A DNA stretch of 64,000 nt, taken from Hysterangium stoloniferum. Taxonomy: Eukaryota; Basidiomycota; Agaricomycetes; Hysterangiales; Hysterangiaceae. Below the pieces are notes generated by a model that saw only the letters and a program-made list of their open reading frames with translations, was not told the origin of the DNA and searched no databases. The DNA lies in assembly GCA_015178975.1 (NCBI GenBank), contig WHVD01000100.1:186001-250000 (forward strand), in the 5' to 3' direction. Below are positions 21,078-32,822 of the stretch, one piece after another; the first letter of the stretch is position 1, and each line of letters opens with the position of its first letter. The position numbers and the translations under genes are program-made.

Positions 21078-22254
21078 GTGCCCCCCAGTTCGAAGGGATG
21101 TGCTATACTAGGTGTCGAAGAGCATCTGGGACGCTGCCCCAAGCTTCCTGTGAGGATCCCCCAAGGTCCAAAATGAGGTTTCCCCATCGTTCCCTTTTTA
21201 CTCTGAAGGATTCAGCTATTCTCGCCCGAGTCAAATCACTAGAATTCCTGTACAAGGAGTCGGCCCATCGTCTGTAGGCTTTCTCTCTGCAACGAACGAC
21301 TGTGTGGACACTAACCGGCGGAGTGGAAATCCGCGCGAGAAGAGGAGCATTGGGGAGGGGAAACGAAGACGCGGGCAGTGGGGCAGGAACGTGTGGCTGC
21401 ATGGTGGTCTCTGTGGGAGGCGTCAGGACGAGGGCCTCGAGTAAATCTACTAAGCCAGCAATAGAGAGGACATTCGCTGAGTCTGGGGGCAGACGGTGAA
21501 GCTACACTATGATGTGCCGGAACATAGAGAGTTTAATCTCCTGTGCTGCTTATGCAAAGTTCTTCCCCTCTGCGAGATCCTCGAAGGAGAGATAGAAGTC
21601 CTCCATTATCTCCGACAATGGAGCCAGACTGCGACAACCCTTGAGGCTCCCTTGAAGGACCAGTTGCTGAAGTACTGGCACGAGCTGTGATAGCACCCTT
21701 CTGACAGGAAACTGTTTGGAAGGGTAGTTGACAGCTACTCGCATCCAGAAAGTTGTGGATATGGGCTCAGTGAGGGGAACCGGGCTGTCAAGGACGGGAA
21801 TAGGGGATTGTTCTCGGAGAGGAGTGGTGGCTTTCTGCATCTCCTTCACCTTTCCACTTGTCATGAGAACGATGACGTCTGGTGTAGGAGGGTCCAAATC
21901 GACATCCATTCGCTCTTGTGGAAGGTCGTGGATAGGGCTACCTAAGGACACGCAATATGAATACGGAGAGTCGGGAGGGATACCCGGTGATGGCGGAAGT
22001 TGGGTCGGTACCGGTATAGCTTTCGGGGAGGGAGAGAGACGAGGTGCCAGAATCGGGGAAGGTTCACGTTGGGCTGAGGGAGTGTGTGTCGGGTGGAGGA
22101 TGGGAGGGGGCCTCGACATCCCAAGTGAGGTTGGGACTGGTACAGCTTTTGAAGAGGGAGGTAAATGAGGCATTAGAATCAGGGCTGAGGGAGTGTGTGT
22201 AGGGTGAATGATGGGAAGGGGCCTCGACGTTGGCGAGAGATGTGGGACCGGAAT

Positions 22255-22893
22255 TGTGAAGGGTATGCATATATCATGATTGGACTGTGGAATAATACAT
22301 ATATTATAGTATTATTATTATTTAGTTCTTACTCTTTTTCCCTAACTCTCTAGATCTTCGAGCATACCCGTATTTCTTAGTTCGAAGTCTTGTGTATATC
22401 TATGGGCGCTCTCAGCGCTAAATAGCAGACAACCTTTACCCAGCAGACACCACTTCGTAACGACTCAGACGTCGAATAGCGAGAGGTGTCAAGGGTAGTA
22501 TCTCAGCTACCATAAGGGTAGCATTCTCTAGTCTACTAATAGCCTTTTGGACTCGAACCACTAAGGTCGAGTTCCGCTTTCAAGACTTTGCGCTCGTCGA
22601 CACCGTAGTCGACTCACGCTACTATTACTCTATCCTAGACACTCAGTCTTTAGCTGAGTATCTTACTTATTTCTAGCTACTAGTTGTACCGTAAAAGGTC
22701 AACTCATTATCTTACTGTTCTAAGCCGTCACGAGCAACTATACAGTTGCTCTTGAGGCGTGCAGTGCGTTCTTATACTAGTACTAACAGTCTAGTAGTCT
22801 ATAGTATTGTACTGATGGTCAATACTCTTTAATAGTAGTTGAATAAACACTATTCTTCGTATATTGAGCGGTCAGAATCCACCACTCTTCACA
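22255..22893 (+). mobile_element. Solo LTR, 645-bp subfamily, reversed
   Basis: 639 bp with TSD GGAAT (22250-22254 and 22894-22898). It starts TGTGAAGGGTATGCAT, so it lies in the opposite orientation to most Gypsy-B LTRs in the window. It is more diverged than the LTRs of the inner element. Confidence 0.92.
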
Positions 22894-23688
22894 GGAATCG
22901 TGGAAGGTTTGTGTTCCAGTGACTGTTGACTAGGGCGGTGACCCCTCCATACTCTGGATGACGGTCTCCGCGTTTGTCTTTGGTTGGGGTCGCTGGTTAC
23001 GAAACGAACTTTAGACGGGAGAAGGAACCCTTCATGGCAATCCTCTCCCAGAGATCGGATGCTATACACGCCATTCCTGTTCTCGTCCTCCTCCTCATCC
23101 TCGTCTGAGGAAAACTCAATTGGTCCCCTATGGTATCCCTTTTCTTGTTGGGGCAGCGTTTGACCGTCCCCTCGGGTAAGAACTATGCGTTGCAACTTAA
23201 TGCGTCGAAGTAGCTCCCAGTCGTAAAAGATGGTACCCTCCTTCTCCTTCCAGCTCTTGGTTCCTGTCGTCCTAATACAAGGTGTCCCACCCTCACTATC
23301 ATCGGTCTCCGCGAAGTCGGCCCATTTCTCTCCCGCGTGGGGAAGGATCGGCACGGAAGCTCTGTTTCCACATTGCGCTCTGTACTCACGCCGCTGCCGC
23401 TTGGAGGGGACTCCTTCTCTTGCTCCCCTCACCTCCTGTTGACTTCTATACTCAGCACGCCTTTCTCTTTTGCGGGTGAGTCTCCTTGCATTGTGTTCTT
23501 CCATAAACATTTCCTGCTTCCGCATGCTAGCAGCGACTTCCTCAGATGATGGTCTGACGGAGGGGCCTAACGGCTTGCTCCAATCCGTACCGGTATTTTC
23601 CCCTGGCTCATCACCAAAGGAGAAAGTCGACAGGGGGGTTGATTCTTGGGTACCCCAATTGCTCTCGACATTGTCTGTACGAGGCACA

Positions 23689-24408
23689 TGTTAAGAACTG
23701 GAAACTGACTAATGTCGGTGGCCGACAGGGACCGATCGGAAGGACTTGGCTTCAGCTTATGGGCTGCGCCCTCGCAAATATCCGTAGGATGTCCTTAAAT
23801 TTCGGGCGGGCGAAGACTAGTCCTAGTGAGTACCTTTCGGCGTGATACCGATCGGAATCGAAGGACAAGTCGGGCGTCAGGCCAAGGGGTCGGGGCCGGG
23901 AGTGGGCGAGCGCACGCGAAGGCGGATGGGGGAAGTCTTAGTATGAGACTGATACAGGTGTATGAGGGTATTCTGAGTCGATATTCTGATTGCCTAGTAA
24001 CTACAATTACAGCGGGTTCATATACAAGTAACAGGCGTCTGGAAAATACTAATGGGGAGAAGGGCGGAACACGGTATTAACAATAAGCTTGACTAGGAAC
24101 GGGAAGTTTATGATTAGTTCGGAGGCCGATGATAACCGAGAGCGGGATTACGATAAAAGGAAATGGTTCGAGGACTACAAATATAGATAGACATATGCGA
24201 AACATAAGATTGAACGGATCAACATAATAAAGGGGACGTATCAAAGTTTGACCAGACAATACGAGTTATTTGACGTGGGCGTAAATGGAGTTTGATCTTC
24301 GCGAAACATTCGTCAGCTTCGGGGCCGATGGTTTCCGAGAGGATGACTTGAAACGTTGACAAGTGGCGATAACCTCGGGGCTGATAGGGTTGCGACACGG
24401 TCGTAACA
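23689..24408 (-). mobile_element. Solo LTR of a Gypsy-A-type element
   Basis: 720 bp, TGTTAAGAACTGG...GTCGTAACA, the reverse of the Gypsy-A LTR and diverged from it. The near-TSD is GCACA on the left and GCACG on the right. It interrupts the accessory region of the inner Gypsy-B. Confidence 0.88.
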
Positions 24409-24515
24409 GCACGCGGGTGATGAATCCCCCGCTGGTCGTGGATGTACTGGCTGTCGGGGCTCGCGGGACCTTTTTGAACTTAGGGAGGACTTGCTTGTTT
24501 TGTTGGAAAGGGAGC

Positions 24516-24936
24516 ATTATAGCATGATAAAAGTGGTGAAGTTGAAGATAGAGGGAAGGGCTGTAGATAGGTGAAGGACGTGGTGTGAAAGATAAAGAAA
24601 ATTTATGCGAATTTACGTGTACTTTTTTTTATATATATATTGAATTGAAACTCCGCTCGGTTGGTCGTTAAATAAAATTCATTAATTGTGGCCGGGTTTT
24701 GGGGAAATGTGTCCGCTGCCAATTAATGGTTGTCCCAATCGACCGAAGGGATAGAAAAATGAAAAAGAATAAAAGCCAATGAGATGGCTCACTGAATAAC
24801 TGAGATATTTCTGAAAGGAAGCTACAAAAGAGAGGGAATAGATGATTCCTTGAGCACATATATCCCGTTAAATGTTGAACAGCGCCTTGTACGCCCTCAG
24901 AAGTGCCGGAGCGTTTCTAAAGTCAGTGCTGCTTAA
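24516..24936 (-). other. Pol/accessory spacer and 3' end of pol of inner Gypsy-B
   Basis: The TATA-like spacer (near 24600-24860) and then the last roughly 75 bp of the pol region, matching 14138-14206 of the outer copy. Pol is cut at 24936 by the LTR of element X and resumes only at 37005, with about 610 bp of pol missing between. Confidence 0.8.
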
Positions 24937-25410
24937 TGTGAAGAGTGGTAGAAGTTCAGACCGTTCTATATACGAAGAAATGAGTAGAAAGGAAGGATAT
25001 TGACCTATTCGGTGCAATATAAGGGAAGGTGAGAGAAAGAGCACGAGATGACAAAGGAGTCAATGAGTGTGATGGTTCGAGTGGAGGCCTCGACTATTAC
25101 AGTTCGAGGCCAGAAGTGTTTAGTAGTTCAGATATTGCTACTTATGTAGTAGCTGACACGTTACCCTGATCACCGCTCGTAGTAGACCTAGTTTGTGTCT
25201 TTCGAGTGGTGGTTCTTGGGTTAAAGTGTGTCTGAGTTCTAATTGGTGCTGAGTGCACCCACAAGTATACACAATGCTTCGAACTAATGAAATATGCAAG
25301 ATTCGAAGAATATGAAAGATAGAAAAATATGAATAAAATATGTAAAATATAAATGAAATAAAAGGAGTGTTTTACCACAATGATACTATGGTAAAAGCAT
25401 ACTCCTCACA
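24937..25410 (-). repeat. 3' LTR of element X
   Basis: 474 bp. It carries two clean inverted-repeat modules: 24997-25020 (arms ATATTG and CAATAT, core ACC/GGT) and 25086-25111 (arms GGCCTCG and CGAGGCC, core ACT/AGT). A terminal hairpin (TTTTACCACA with TGTGGTAAAA, one mismatch in this copy) lies near its right end. Confidence 0.9.
25086..25111. other. Inverted-repeat module, best example (475-bp LTR)
   Basis: Arm GGCCTCG, then ACT, a 5-nt loop ATTAC, then AGT, one unpaired T, and the complementary arm CGAGGCC. The same plan with other arms is at 24997-25020 (ATATTG/CAATAT, ACC and GGT), 63372-63395, 20755-20776 and 58554-58575. Confidence 0.85.
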
Positions 25411-26099
25411 GTGCCCCCCAGTTCGAAGGGATGTGCTATACGAAGTTCTGGAAAGCTTCGGGGATGCCCCCCAGGTGTCTTGTGTGAAGCCCCCCAAAAT
25501 GCAAGGTGCCAAGACCCCAGTATTTGAAGAAAGGTTGGTGAGTTTAGGGGCGGTGAGGGATGATATGTCAATGTGGAAAAAGGGAGGGAAGGGAAGGGGA
25601 AAAAAAATAGATCCATTCTTTTCCTTCAGTCCTTAGTCGAGCACTCCTTCAGTCCTTAGTCGAGCACTCCTTCAGTCCTTAGTCGAGCACTCCTTCAGTC
25701 CTCGAACAGCAAATGGACTACTTGATAGCTTTCTAGACACTGCCACATTGTCTCCTTCCAGGACACGAGGCATTCCTCATAGTAAATGTCCTGTAGGCAG
25801 ACAGACTGTCATGTAACTCATTGGGCAGTGCATCTTGGGGTTAGGAGGGTAAGCTATCATTAGAGTCCATCGGAATCTCCTCCTCCTTAAATGAGTACCG
25901 GAGGAGGTTTATGATGCTTTGCTGTGACGAGATAGTGTAAGACTCGGGATTGGGATCTTTCCATGCTGCTAGTCTATGGGACCTAGCAGCATGCCAGGAT
26001 GTATACCCTATATCCCCTATACCGCCCCCCACTTTGCGATATTGTGATTCCACCACGATCTCGCAAATTAACCATTATTGTGCACAGTTAGGTTGCAGT
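25411..26099 (-). other. Element X interior, 3' part
   Basis: Starts with the polypurine-tract sequence GTGCCCCCCAGTTCGAAGGG, shared with Gypsy-B, then soon diverges. A purine-rich run lies near 25575-25610. A block near 25980-26090 with CCCCTATACCGCCCCCC resembles 35090-35180 on the other side of Gypsy-C. No protein domain is recognised. Confidence 0.6.
25623..25702. repeat. 23-bp tandem repeat
   Basis: Three full copies and a partial fourth of CCTTCAGTCCTTAGTCGAG plus CACT. The full copies are identical, so the array is recent. It lies in the element X interior. Confidence 0.93.
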
Positions 26100-26104
26100 C
26101 TGTG

Positions 26105-27177
26105 TGTTACGACCGTGTCGTAACCCATGTCACAACCCGATGGTCTCCGAGAATACTACAGTCTATCAATGTTCGAAGTTATTGATCAAGTCATCATTTC
26201 GGCAACCTTCGGAACACCGACACTGACGTATACCTTCATGGCAATCAAACCTCATTTACACCCCTGTCAAAATATACTCTACCATCTGGTTATGCTTTGA
26301 TATGTCCCCTTTCATTATGATGATCCGTTTTACTCTATGTTTCACATATGCCCATATATACCTGTAGCCCGTGGACTATTCCCTTTTCTCGTAATCCCGC
26401 TCTCGCCTAAATCTCGGCTTCCGAACTTATCGTAACTTTCCGGTTCCTAGTCAAGCTTATTTGTCAATGCCGTTTTCCGCTCTTCCCTTAGTTGGTAGTT
26501 TCTAGACGCCGATAACTCGTATATAAGACCCATTGTAATGTAACTACTGGACAATCAGAATATCAACTTAGAATATCAACTTAGAATATCAACTTAGATC
26601 GACTTAGATACCCTCTAATTTCCGACTCCATTATCTATTCACGACCACCACATTCCGACTCCATCCGATTTACGATTCAACCTACATTTACGACTTCAAC
26701 CTCTAATCTCCGACTCTCAGTCCCCGACACTCTCAGTCTCCAACTCTCAGTCTCCGACTGTCTCAGTCTCTGACTGTCTCAATCTCCGACTGTCTCAGTC
26801 TCCGACTGTCTCAGTCTCCGACTGTCTCAGTCTCCGACTCTCAGTCTCCGACTCTCAGTCTCCGACTCTCAGTCTCCGACTCTCTCAGTCTCCGACTCTC
26901 TCAGTCTCTGACTCCCTCAGTCTCCGACTCTCTCAGTCTCCGACTCTCTCAGTCTCCGACTCTTGGTCTCCGACCCCTCAACCCAACCCTCAACTTATCC
27001 TTCGGTTTCCGATCGGTAGTTTACCGAGAGGTTTACTTGACAGGACTAGTTTTCGCCTGCCCGAAATTTAAGGACACCTGACGGTAACTTGCGAGGGCGC
27101 AGCACATAAGCTGAAGCCAAGTCCTTCCGTTCGGTCCCCGTCAGTCTGCCGACATCCGTCAGTTTCTGCTCTTAACA
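26105..27177 (+). repeat. 5' LTR of Gypsy-C
   Basis: 1,073 bp, TGTTACGACC...CTCTTAACA. TATATAAG near 26521 stands about 30 bp before AATCAGAATAT (26553-26563). The primer site ATATTCTGATT at 27180-27190 is its exact complement, with the same 2-nt gap after the LTR as in Gypsy-A. A GTCTCAGTCTCCGACT-type minisatellite fills about 26700-26965. Confidence 0.9.
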
Positions 27178-28150
27178 GTATATTCTGATTTCTACTCGCA
27201 AACCTGTCCTTATATCTATTCATTTGTTCATCAATCCACATTGGCATCGCATTACTTATCTTTTACAGAACCCTTTTGTGTTTTCAGACATCACTCTGAT
27301 TTCCAGATGCAAAGATAAGTTAATGGCCAAAGCTGATCCTGTTTTACTCAGATTCCACTCATTTTGCCCTGCTTCGATCCTTGTTTTGTCCTGCCCCTGG
27401 TTTGCTCGGCTCCCGATTATTTCCGGATATTCCGAATGGACTAATTTACCACTAGTCACCATACTCTCGGAATCCATCGGCTCCCGGAAATTTGCTATGT
27501 CTGCCATTTACCTTGATGGTATATTATGGATTCAAGTTCGCAATGTGTTGGCCACCTAGTGCTTGGTTTTCTTTACAGATATACCTTCCTAAACCATTGC
27601 TCATAACTCCAAATCGACATCGCCTTGCTTACCCTTGTTCTTTGCCTCGCCTTCGGACCTTTTTCGGGTCCCGACCCCTTTTCCGAACTTTTGTTTGGAC
27701 CCTTTTCCAACCTACCCTTTGGTCCATGCTGTCCCATGCATGTTCCTTGCCTTGTCACTACCTTCCGACCCATTCTCCGACCATTCTCCGACTATTCTCC
27801 GACTATTCGGATTCCTCTCAACCTCTGCATTGATTCCTACACTGACTCTCCAGACCTTCCGGTTTTTTCGGCAGGTCGGACTCCAAGTCAGGAAGATTTT
27901 ATGCAGTATGCATCTCTCATCGGCTTTTGCAACCTGGATACATTCCAAACTGCAATAGGCTTTCCGGTTCCCTTCTGGGACATTTTCTGGCTCTTTTCAG
28001 TTTCTCTGAGGAGCATTTATTTGTTTCCCTTGTGGAACAAATCTGGACGTCACCCCTTTGACTAGCAGTATGAGTTGCTTGATTATTTCTAGGATACCAC
28101 TGTCTCACCCACTATAATCCGTTGATTTCCGGGTATTGAGCAGTAAATTT
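27178..28150 (+). pseudogene. Gypsy-C interior, 5' part
   Basis: Begins with the self-primer site. No gag domain can be recognised. A stretch near 28104-28155 matches the Gypsy-A sequence just after protease (near 5500-5550). Otherwise C/T-rich sequence with open frames of no clear meaning. Confidence 0.6.
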
Positions 28151-29340
28151 TCCGAAACTTCCGATGCCTCTCATTTGACTGTATTGGTCTGCTCTGAATA
28201 TTTTCAGACATCTCTGGCCTTCGGGCAACCCTTTGCCTTTCTGGGCATTTCTGGCCTTTTGGTACCTCTGGTTCCTTTTGGCATGTTCTACTCTTTCAGT
28301 CAACTTTGGATTCTTTGGATTCCTTGGATTTCCGGATTTTCTGGAATCTTCGGACCCTTTGGATTTCAATTACCTGTTGAGTATATGCTCGTGAAGATCA
28401 GTTTAATCTGGCTTTTCAGGCATCTCTGGCCTTCGGGCACCCATGGCCCTTCTGGGCCTAGCCTTTTCGGCATCTCTGGTCTTTTGGCTTACCACTCTCT
28501 CACTTAAACTCGGATTCCATGGTTATTTCCGAACTTTCCGGAACCCTCGGAACTTTTGGATTCTTCGGACTTCTGGACTTTCCGGAATTTCCAGACCCTT
28601 TGGATCCTACTTATTTGTTGAGTGATTGTTTGCTGAAATCAGTTAATCCAGCCTTTCAGGCACTTTTGGCCTTCGGGCAACCCTCAGCCCTTTTCTCGGG
28701 CACCCCTGGCCTCTTTTGGCACTCTTGGCCTTCGGGCAACCTTCGGCCCTTTTTGGGCACCTCAAGCCTTTTGGCATATTTGGCCTTTTAGGCATTTATG
28801 GCTGTTTTCGGCATGTTCAACACTTTCACTTAACTTCGGATTCCTCAGATTTCTGGACTTTCCGGAATCCTTGGACTTTCCATTCCCAATTATCTGTTGA
28901 GTGTTTGCTTGCCAAAAATCAGTTTAATCCAGCCTTTTCAGGCAAACTTTGGCCTTCGGGCAATCCTAGCCTTTTGGATCCCTGGCCTCTCTTCCGGCCT
29001 TTTCAGCCCTTTTGTCCGACTTCAAATTCTGTGAATTTTCCGACCTTTCTGGAAACCTCGGACTTTCCAAAACCTTTGGATTTTCGGAATTTCTTGGACT
29101 TCCGAAATCCTCAAATTTTCAGGACCCTCGGACTTTCCAAAAACCTTGGACTCTCCAAATTTTAACTCTTTATTGAGTTTTCCCTTCTTGCCATGATTGT
29201 TTTTATCTTGGTATTTTTAGCATATATGGCCTTTTGTGCCATTCCAACCCTTTTAGCATACTTGGTCTTTTGGCACCAATGTTTCAGCTCAATTTCAGAT
29301 TTCCAGATTTTCCAACCTCTTCGAACTTTTGGAAACTTCG
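28150..29340. repeat. Degenerate tandem array of 240-280-bp units
   Basis: Landmarks such as CTGTTGAGT or TTGTTGAGT recur near 28373, 28613, 28891 and 29167, each followed by TTTAATCCAGCCTTTCAGGC-like and GGCCTTCGGGCAACC-like sequence and then by GGACTTTCCGGAATTT-like runs. About four to five units stand where Gypsy-A has RT and RNase H. Confidence 0.75.
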
Positions 29341-29349
29341 GATTCTGAA

Positions 29350-30980
29350 AATGCCATCACCCGGCCCTTCTCCGAATACCTTTCTGCCTTCAATATGGTC
29401 ATCCACTTCTGTCCCGGCCGCCTTGGTGGAAAACCTGATGCTATGACTAGACGATGGGACGTCTATCCTAAAGAGGGGAGTAGCGACTACGCCACAGTTA
29501 ATCTGGATAATTTCAAGCCTATGTTTTCATCCAAACAACTGTCCGAGTTAATCCGAGCTACTTACCTTATACATCCAGTCATGTGCAGTGTTATCCTTAT
29601 GGACACCGAAAATTACATCAAGATATACTATCGGCAATTCCATTAGACCCAGTCACCAAAGCACACCTCAATAACCCGTCCGACCCCGATCATTCCCGAT
29701 GGTCACTCGACCCGCAAGGTTTCATTAAACTTGACAATTGCATATATGTTCTGGACTCCGACACTCTCCGACTTCGAGTTTTACAGCATAAAACATGACC
29801 ACCAGTTCTCGGGACATTTCAGTATCAATTTACCATCGGACCTATCCGAAGAGAAAATACATGGCCCGGTCTCCGAGATTTTGTCAAGCATTATTGTAAA
29901 TCATGCACCAACTGTGCACGTTCCAAATCAAGACGTCACAAACCATATGGCCTACTCAAACAATACCGGAAAAACCCTGGAATTCAATGTTAATGGATTT
30001 CATCGAACACCTACCGGCATCCAATGGCCATACCACAATTCTCGTTGTTGTGGATCGGCTTACCAAGCAAAGTATTTTCATTCCAACTTATGATACAGTA
30101 ACATCCATACAGTTGGCCGAATTGTTCAACACTCATGTATTCTCCAAGCATGGCATTTCCGTTGCATGTCACTTCCGATCGCAGATCCAAGTTCATCTCT
30201 CACTTTTTTAGGTCACTTGGAAAAGCACTTGACATGAAACTCCATTTCATTTCCAGCTACCACCCGGAAAGCGATGACCAAACCAAATGCATTAATTAAA
30301 CACTGGAACAGTACATCTGAGTCTATTGCAACTATCAACAAGACAATTGGAAATCACTTCTACCGCTTGCCGAATTCACATATAACAACACCCCAAATGC
30401 TACTACCGGCATTTCGCCTTTCTTCGCAAATAAAGGCTACAACCCAAATATCACTATCCATCTGGAACGCGATCTCACTTCAACCCGTGCTCAGGACTTT
30501 GTCACAAACCTCAATGAGCTACACCAAGAACTTCGAAAGAACATCACATCGGCCCATGAACATTACCAACACTCCACAGACAAAAATCGGCTGCCACCCC
30601 CTGAACTCAAGATCGGTGACCGAGTATTTGTCAAAGCCGAGTTCTTCCGAATGACTAGGCCATCCAAAAAGCTCGCCAATAAGTACTTAGGACCTTTTTG
30701 AAATTATAGCACAAGCAGGCACGCTCTCTTGAATGTTTCAGCTCCCCGAGAATATGCGTGCAGTACACCTAGTACAACCTTCGCCTCCACCCATGGTTAT
30801 TGATGGGGAACCCAAATTTGAGATATCGGAAATCCTAGATTCAAAGATGGATAATCACCGACGTACCTGCAAACTACTCTATTTGGTCAAGTGGACAGGT
30901 TACGAAGGTACCGATGAATAAGTATCCTGGATTCTTGCCACAGAACTCGGAAACACATCGGACATTATCAAAGACTTCCA
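29350..30980 (+). pseudogene. Gypsy-C integrase-chromodomain region (fossil)
   Basis: Close relative of Gypsy-A pol from the end of RNase H (FNMVIHFCPGRLGGKPDAMTRR) through the integrase to the chromodomain (FEISEILDSKMDNHRR...VKWTGYEG). The alignment with 7090-8740 is plain, but the copy is broken in many places. Confidence 0.85.
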
Positions 30981-31672
30981 TCAAGCATATCCGAACATAT
31001 CCGGACCCCTATCATCTACAGCATCCCGACATTTTCCGACACCCATATTTGTGTATCCTGTTCTCTTTTCCTTCACTTCCTCCTCGGCCCTCTCAGTGGC
31101 TGCCAGCAACTCGGCATTCCCTGTTTGCCCCCAGTTAACACTCCGGCCCCTCATAGGCAATTTCCAGTCCATTCGGACACCTTCCAGCCTTTCCGGCACC
31201 TTTCTGTCCTACTGGTTAGCATTTATTCTCGCACTGCCTTGCACCCTCTGCATTTTGGCATCTTTGGACTTTTGTCACCCCTGTCCCCCTTGCCCTGTTT
31301 TGTCTGCTCCCACATTTTCAGTGTGCTCGGATCCCTCGGAACTTCTGGACTCTGTCCTGGACCTTTTCGGACTTTCAGACCTTATTGGATTTTCGGAATT
31401 TTTAGGTTTCCGGACCTTTTCGAGGTTTGAACTTACATTCAAGTATCCAAATATGACCATGGTCTCGTCCTGACCTTCCTCTCGATCTTGACTTTCCGAA
31501 TCCTCTCCGAATCCTTTCTGAATCCTTTCCGAACTTTTCCGAACCTTTTCTGAACCCTTTCCAGCACCTTGCCAAATCCCATCCCCTTCCGACCTTCCTG
31601 CCTTCACCTTATTCTTCAGCACTTTTCGGCCTCCTTGGGATTTCGGCCAAATGGGGGGATACTATTACGACT
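30981..31672 (+). other. Gypsy-C 3' region
   Basis: C/T-rich, with repeated CCTTTCCGAA-type runs (31480-31570). It ends in TCGGCCAAATGGGGGGATAC, the likely polypurine tract, nearly the same as in Gypsy-A. No protein is recognised. Confidence 0.65.
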
Positions 31673-32817
31673 GTGTCGTAACCCATGTCGCAACCTGATG
31701 GTCTCCGAGAATACTACAGTCTATCAATGTTCGAAGTTATTGATCAAGTCATCATTTCGGCAACCTTCAGAACACCGACACTGACGTATACCTTCATGGC
31801 AATCAAACCTCATTTACGCCCCTGTCAAAATATACTCTACCATCTGGTTATGCTTTGATACGTCCCCTTTCATTATGATGATCCGTTTTACTCTATGTTT
31901 CACATATGCCCATATATACCTGTAGCCCGTGGACTATTCCCTTTTCTCGTAATCCCGCTCTCGGCTAAATCTCGGCTTCCGAACTTATCGTAACTTTCCG
32001 GTTCCTAGTCAAGCTTATTTGTCAATGCCGTTTTCTGCTCTTCCCTTAGTTAGTAGTTTCTAGATGCCGATAACTCGTATATAAGACCCATTGTAATGTA
32101 ACTACTGGACAATCAGAATATCAACTTAGAATATCGACTTAGAATATCGACTTAGATCGACTTAGATACCCTCTAATTTCCGACTCCATTATCTATTCAC
32201 GACCACCACATTCCAACTCCATCCGATTTACGATTCAACCTACATTTACGACTTCAACCTCTAATCTCCAACTCTCAGTCCCCGACACTCTCAGTCTCCA
32301 ACTCTCAGTCTCCGACTGTCTCAATCTCCGACTGTCTCAATCTCCGACTGTCTCAGTCTCCGACTGTCTCAGTCTCCGACTGTCTCAGTCTCCGACTGTC
32401 TCAGTCTCCGACTGTCTCAGTCTCCGACTGTCTCAGTCTCCGACTGTCTCAGTCTCCGACTGTCTCAGTCTCCGACTCTCAGTCTCCAACTGTCTCAGTC
32501 TCCAACTCTCAGTCTCCAACTCTCTCAGTCTCCGACTCTCTCAGTCTCTGACTCTCTCAGTCTCTGACTCTCTCAGTCTCTGACTCTCTCAGTCTCCGAC
32601 TCTTGGTCTCCGACCCCTCAACCCAACCCTCAACTTATCCTTCGGTTTCCGATCGGTAGTTTACCGAGAGGTTTACTTGACAGGACTAGTTTTCGCCTGC
32701 CCGAAATTTAAGGACACCTGACAGTAACTTGCGAGGGCGCAGCACATAAGCTGAAGCCAAGTCCTTCCGTTCGGTCCCCGTCAGTCTGCCGACATCCGTC
32801 AGTTTCTGCTCTTAACA
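31673..32817 (+). repeat. 3' LTR of Gypsy-C
   Basis: 1,145 bp. It is longer than the 5' LTR almost only because its GTCTCAGTCTCCGACT-type minisatellite (about 32265-32610) has more units. Confidence 0.9.
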
Positions 32818-32822
32818 CTGTG

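Larger units (their letters stand above)
21078..24515 (-). pseudogene. Accessory ORF region of inner Gypsy-B (fossil)
   Basis: Second copy of the accessory region, with the same order of basic, acidic, Pro/Ser-rich and C-terminal segments as at 11145-13790. It is interrupted by two solo LTRs (22255-22893 and 23689-24408). Function unknown. Confidence 0.75.
26105..32817 (+). mobile_element. Gypsy-C: decayed, non-autonomous relative of Gypsy-A
   Basis: Bordered by TSD CTGTG (26100-26104 and 32818-32822). LTRs of 1,073 and 1,145 bp share the tips, the promoter block and the primer site with Gypsy-A, and the tract before the 3' LTR is almost the same. The interior keeps scraps of gag/protease-linker sequence (near 28104-28155) and an integrase-chromodomain region (29350-30980). 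Between these, tandem degenerate repeats stand where RT and RNase H would be. Many breaks; clearly a fossil. Confidence 0.9.

Noticed and set aside
26700-26965. Short regular repeats that could suggest a CRISPR array.
   Set aside because: Units are contiguous, without unique spacers, inside an LTR of a eukaryotic element.
27600-31620. Many plus- and minus-strand frames of 60-150 codons in Gypsy-C rich in Phe, Leu, Pro and Ser.
   Set aside because: They arise from C/T-rich degenerate repeats and change frame from unit to unit. No gene is supported.
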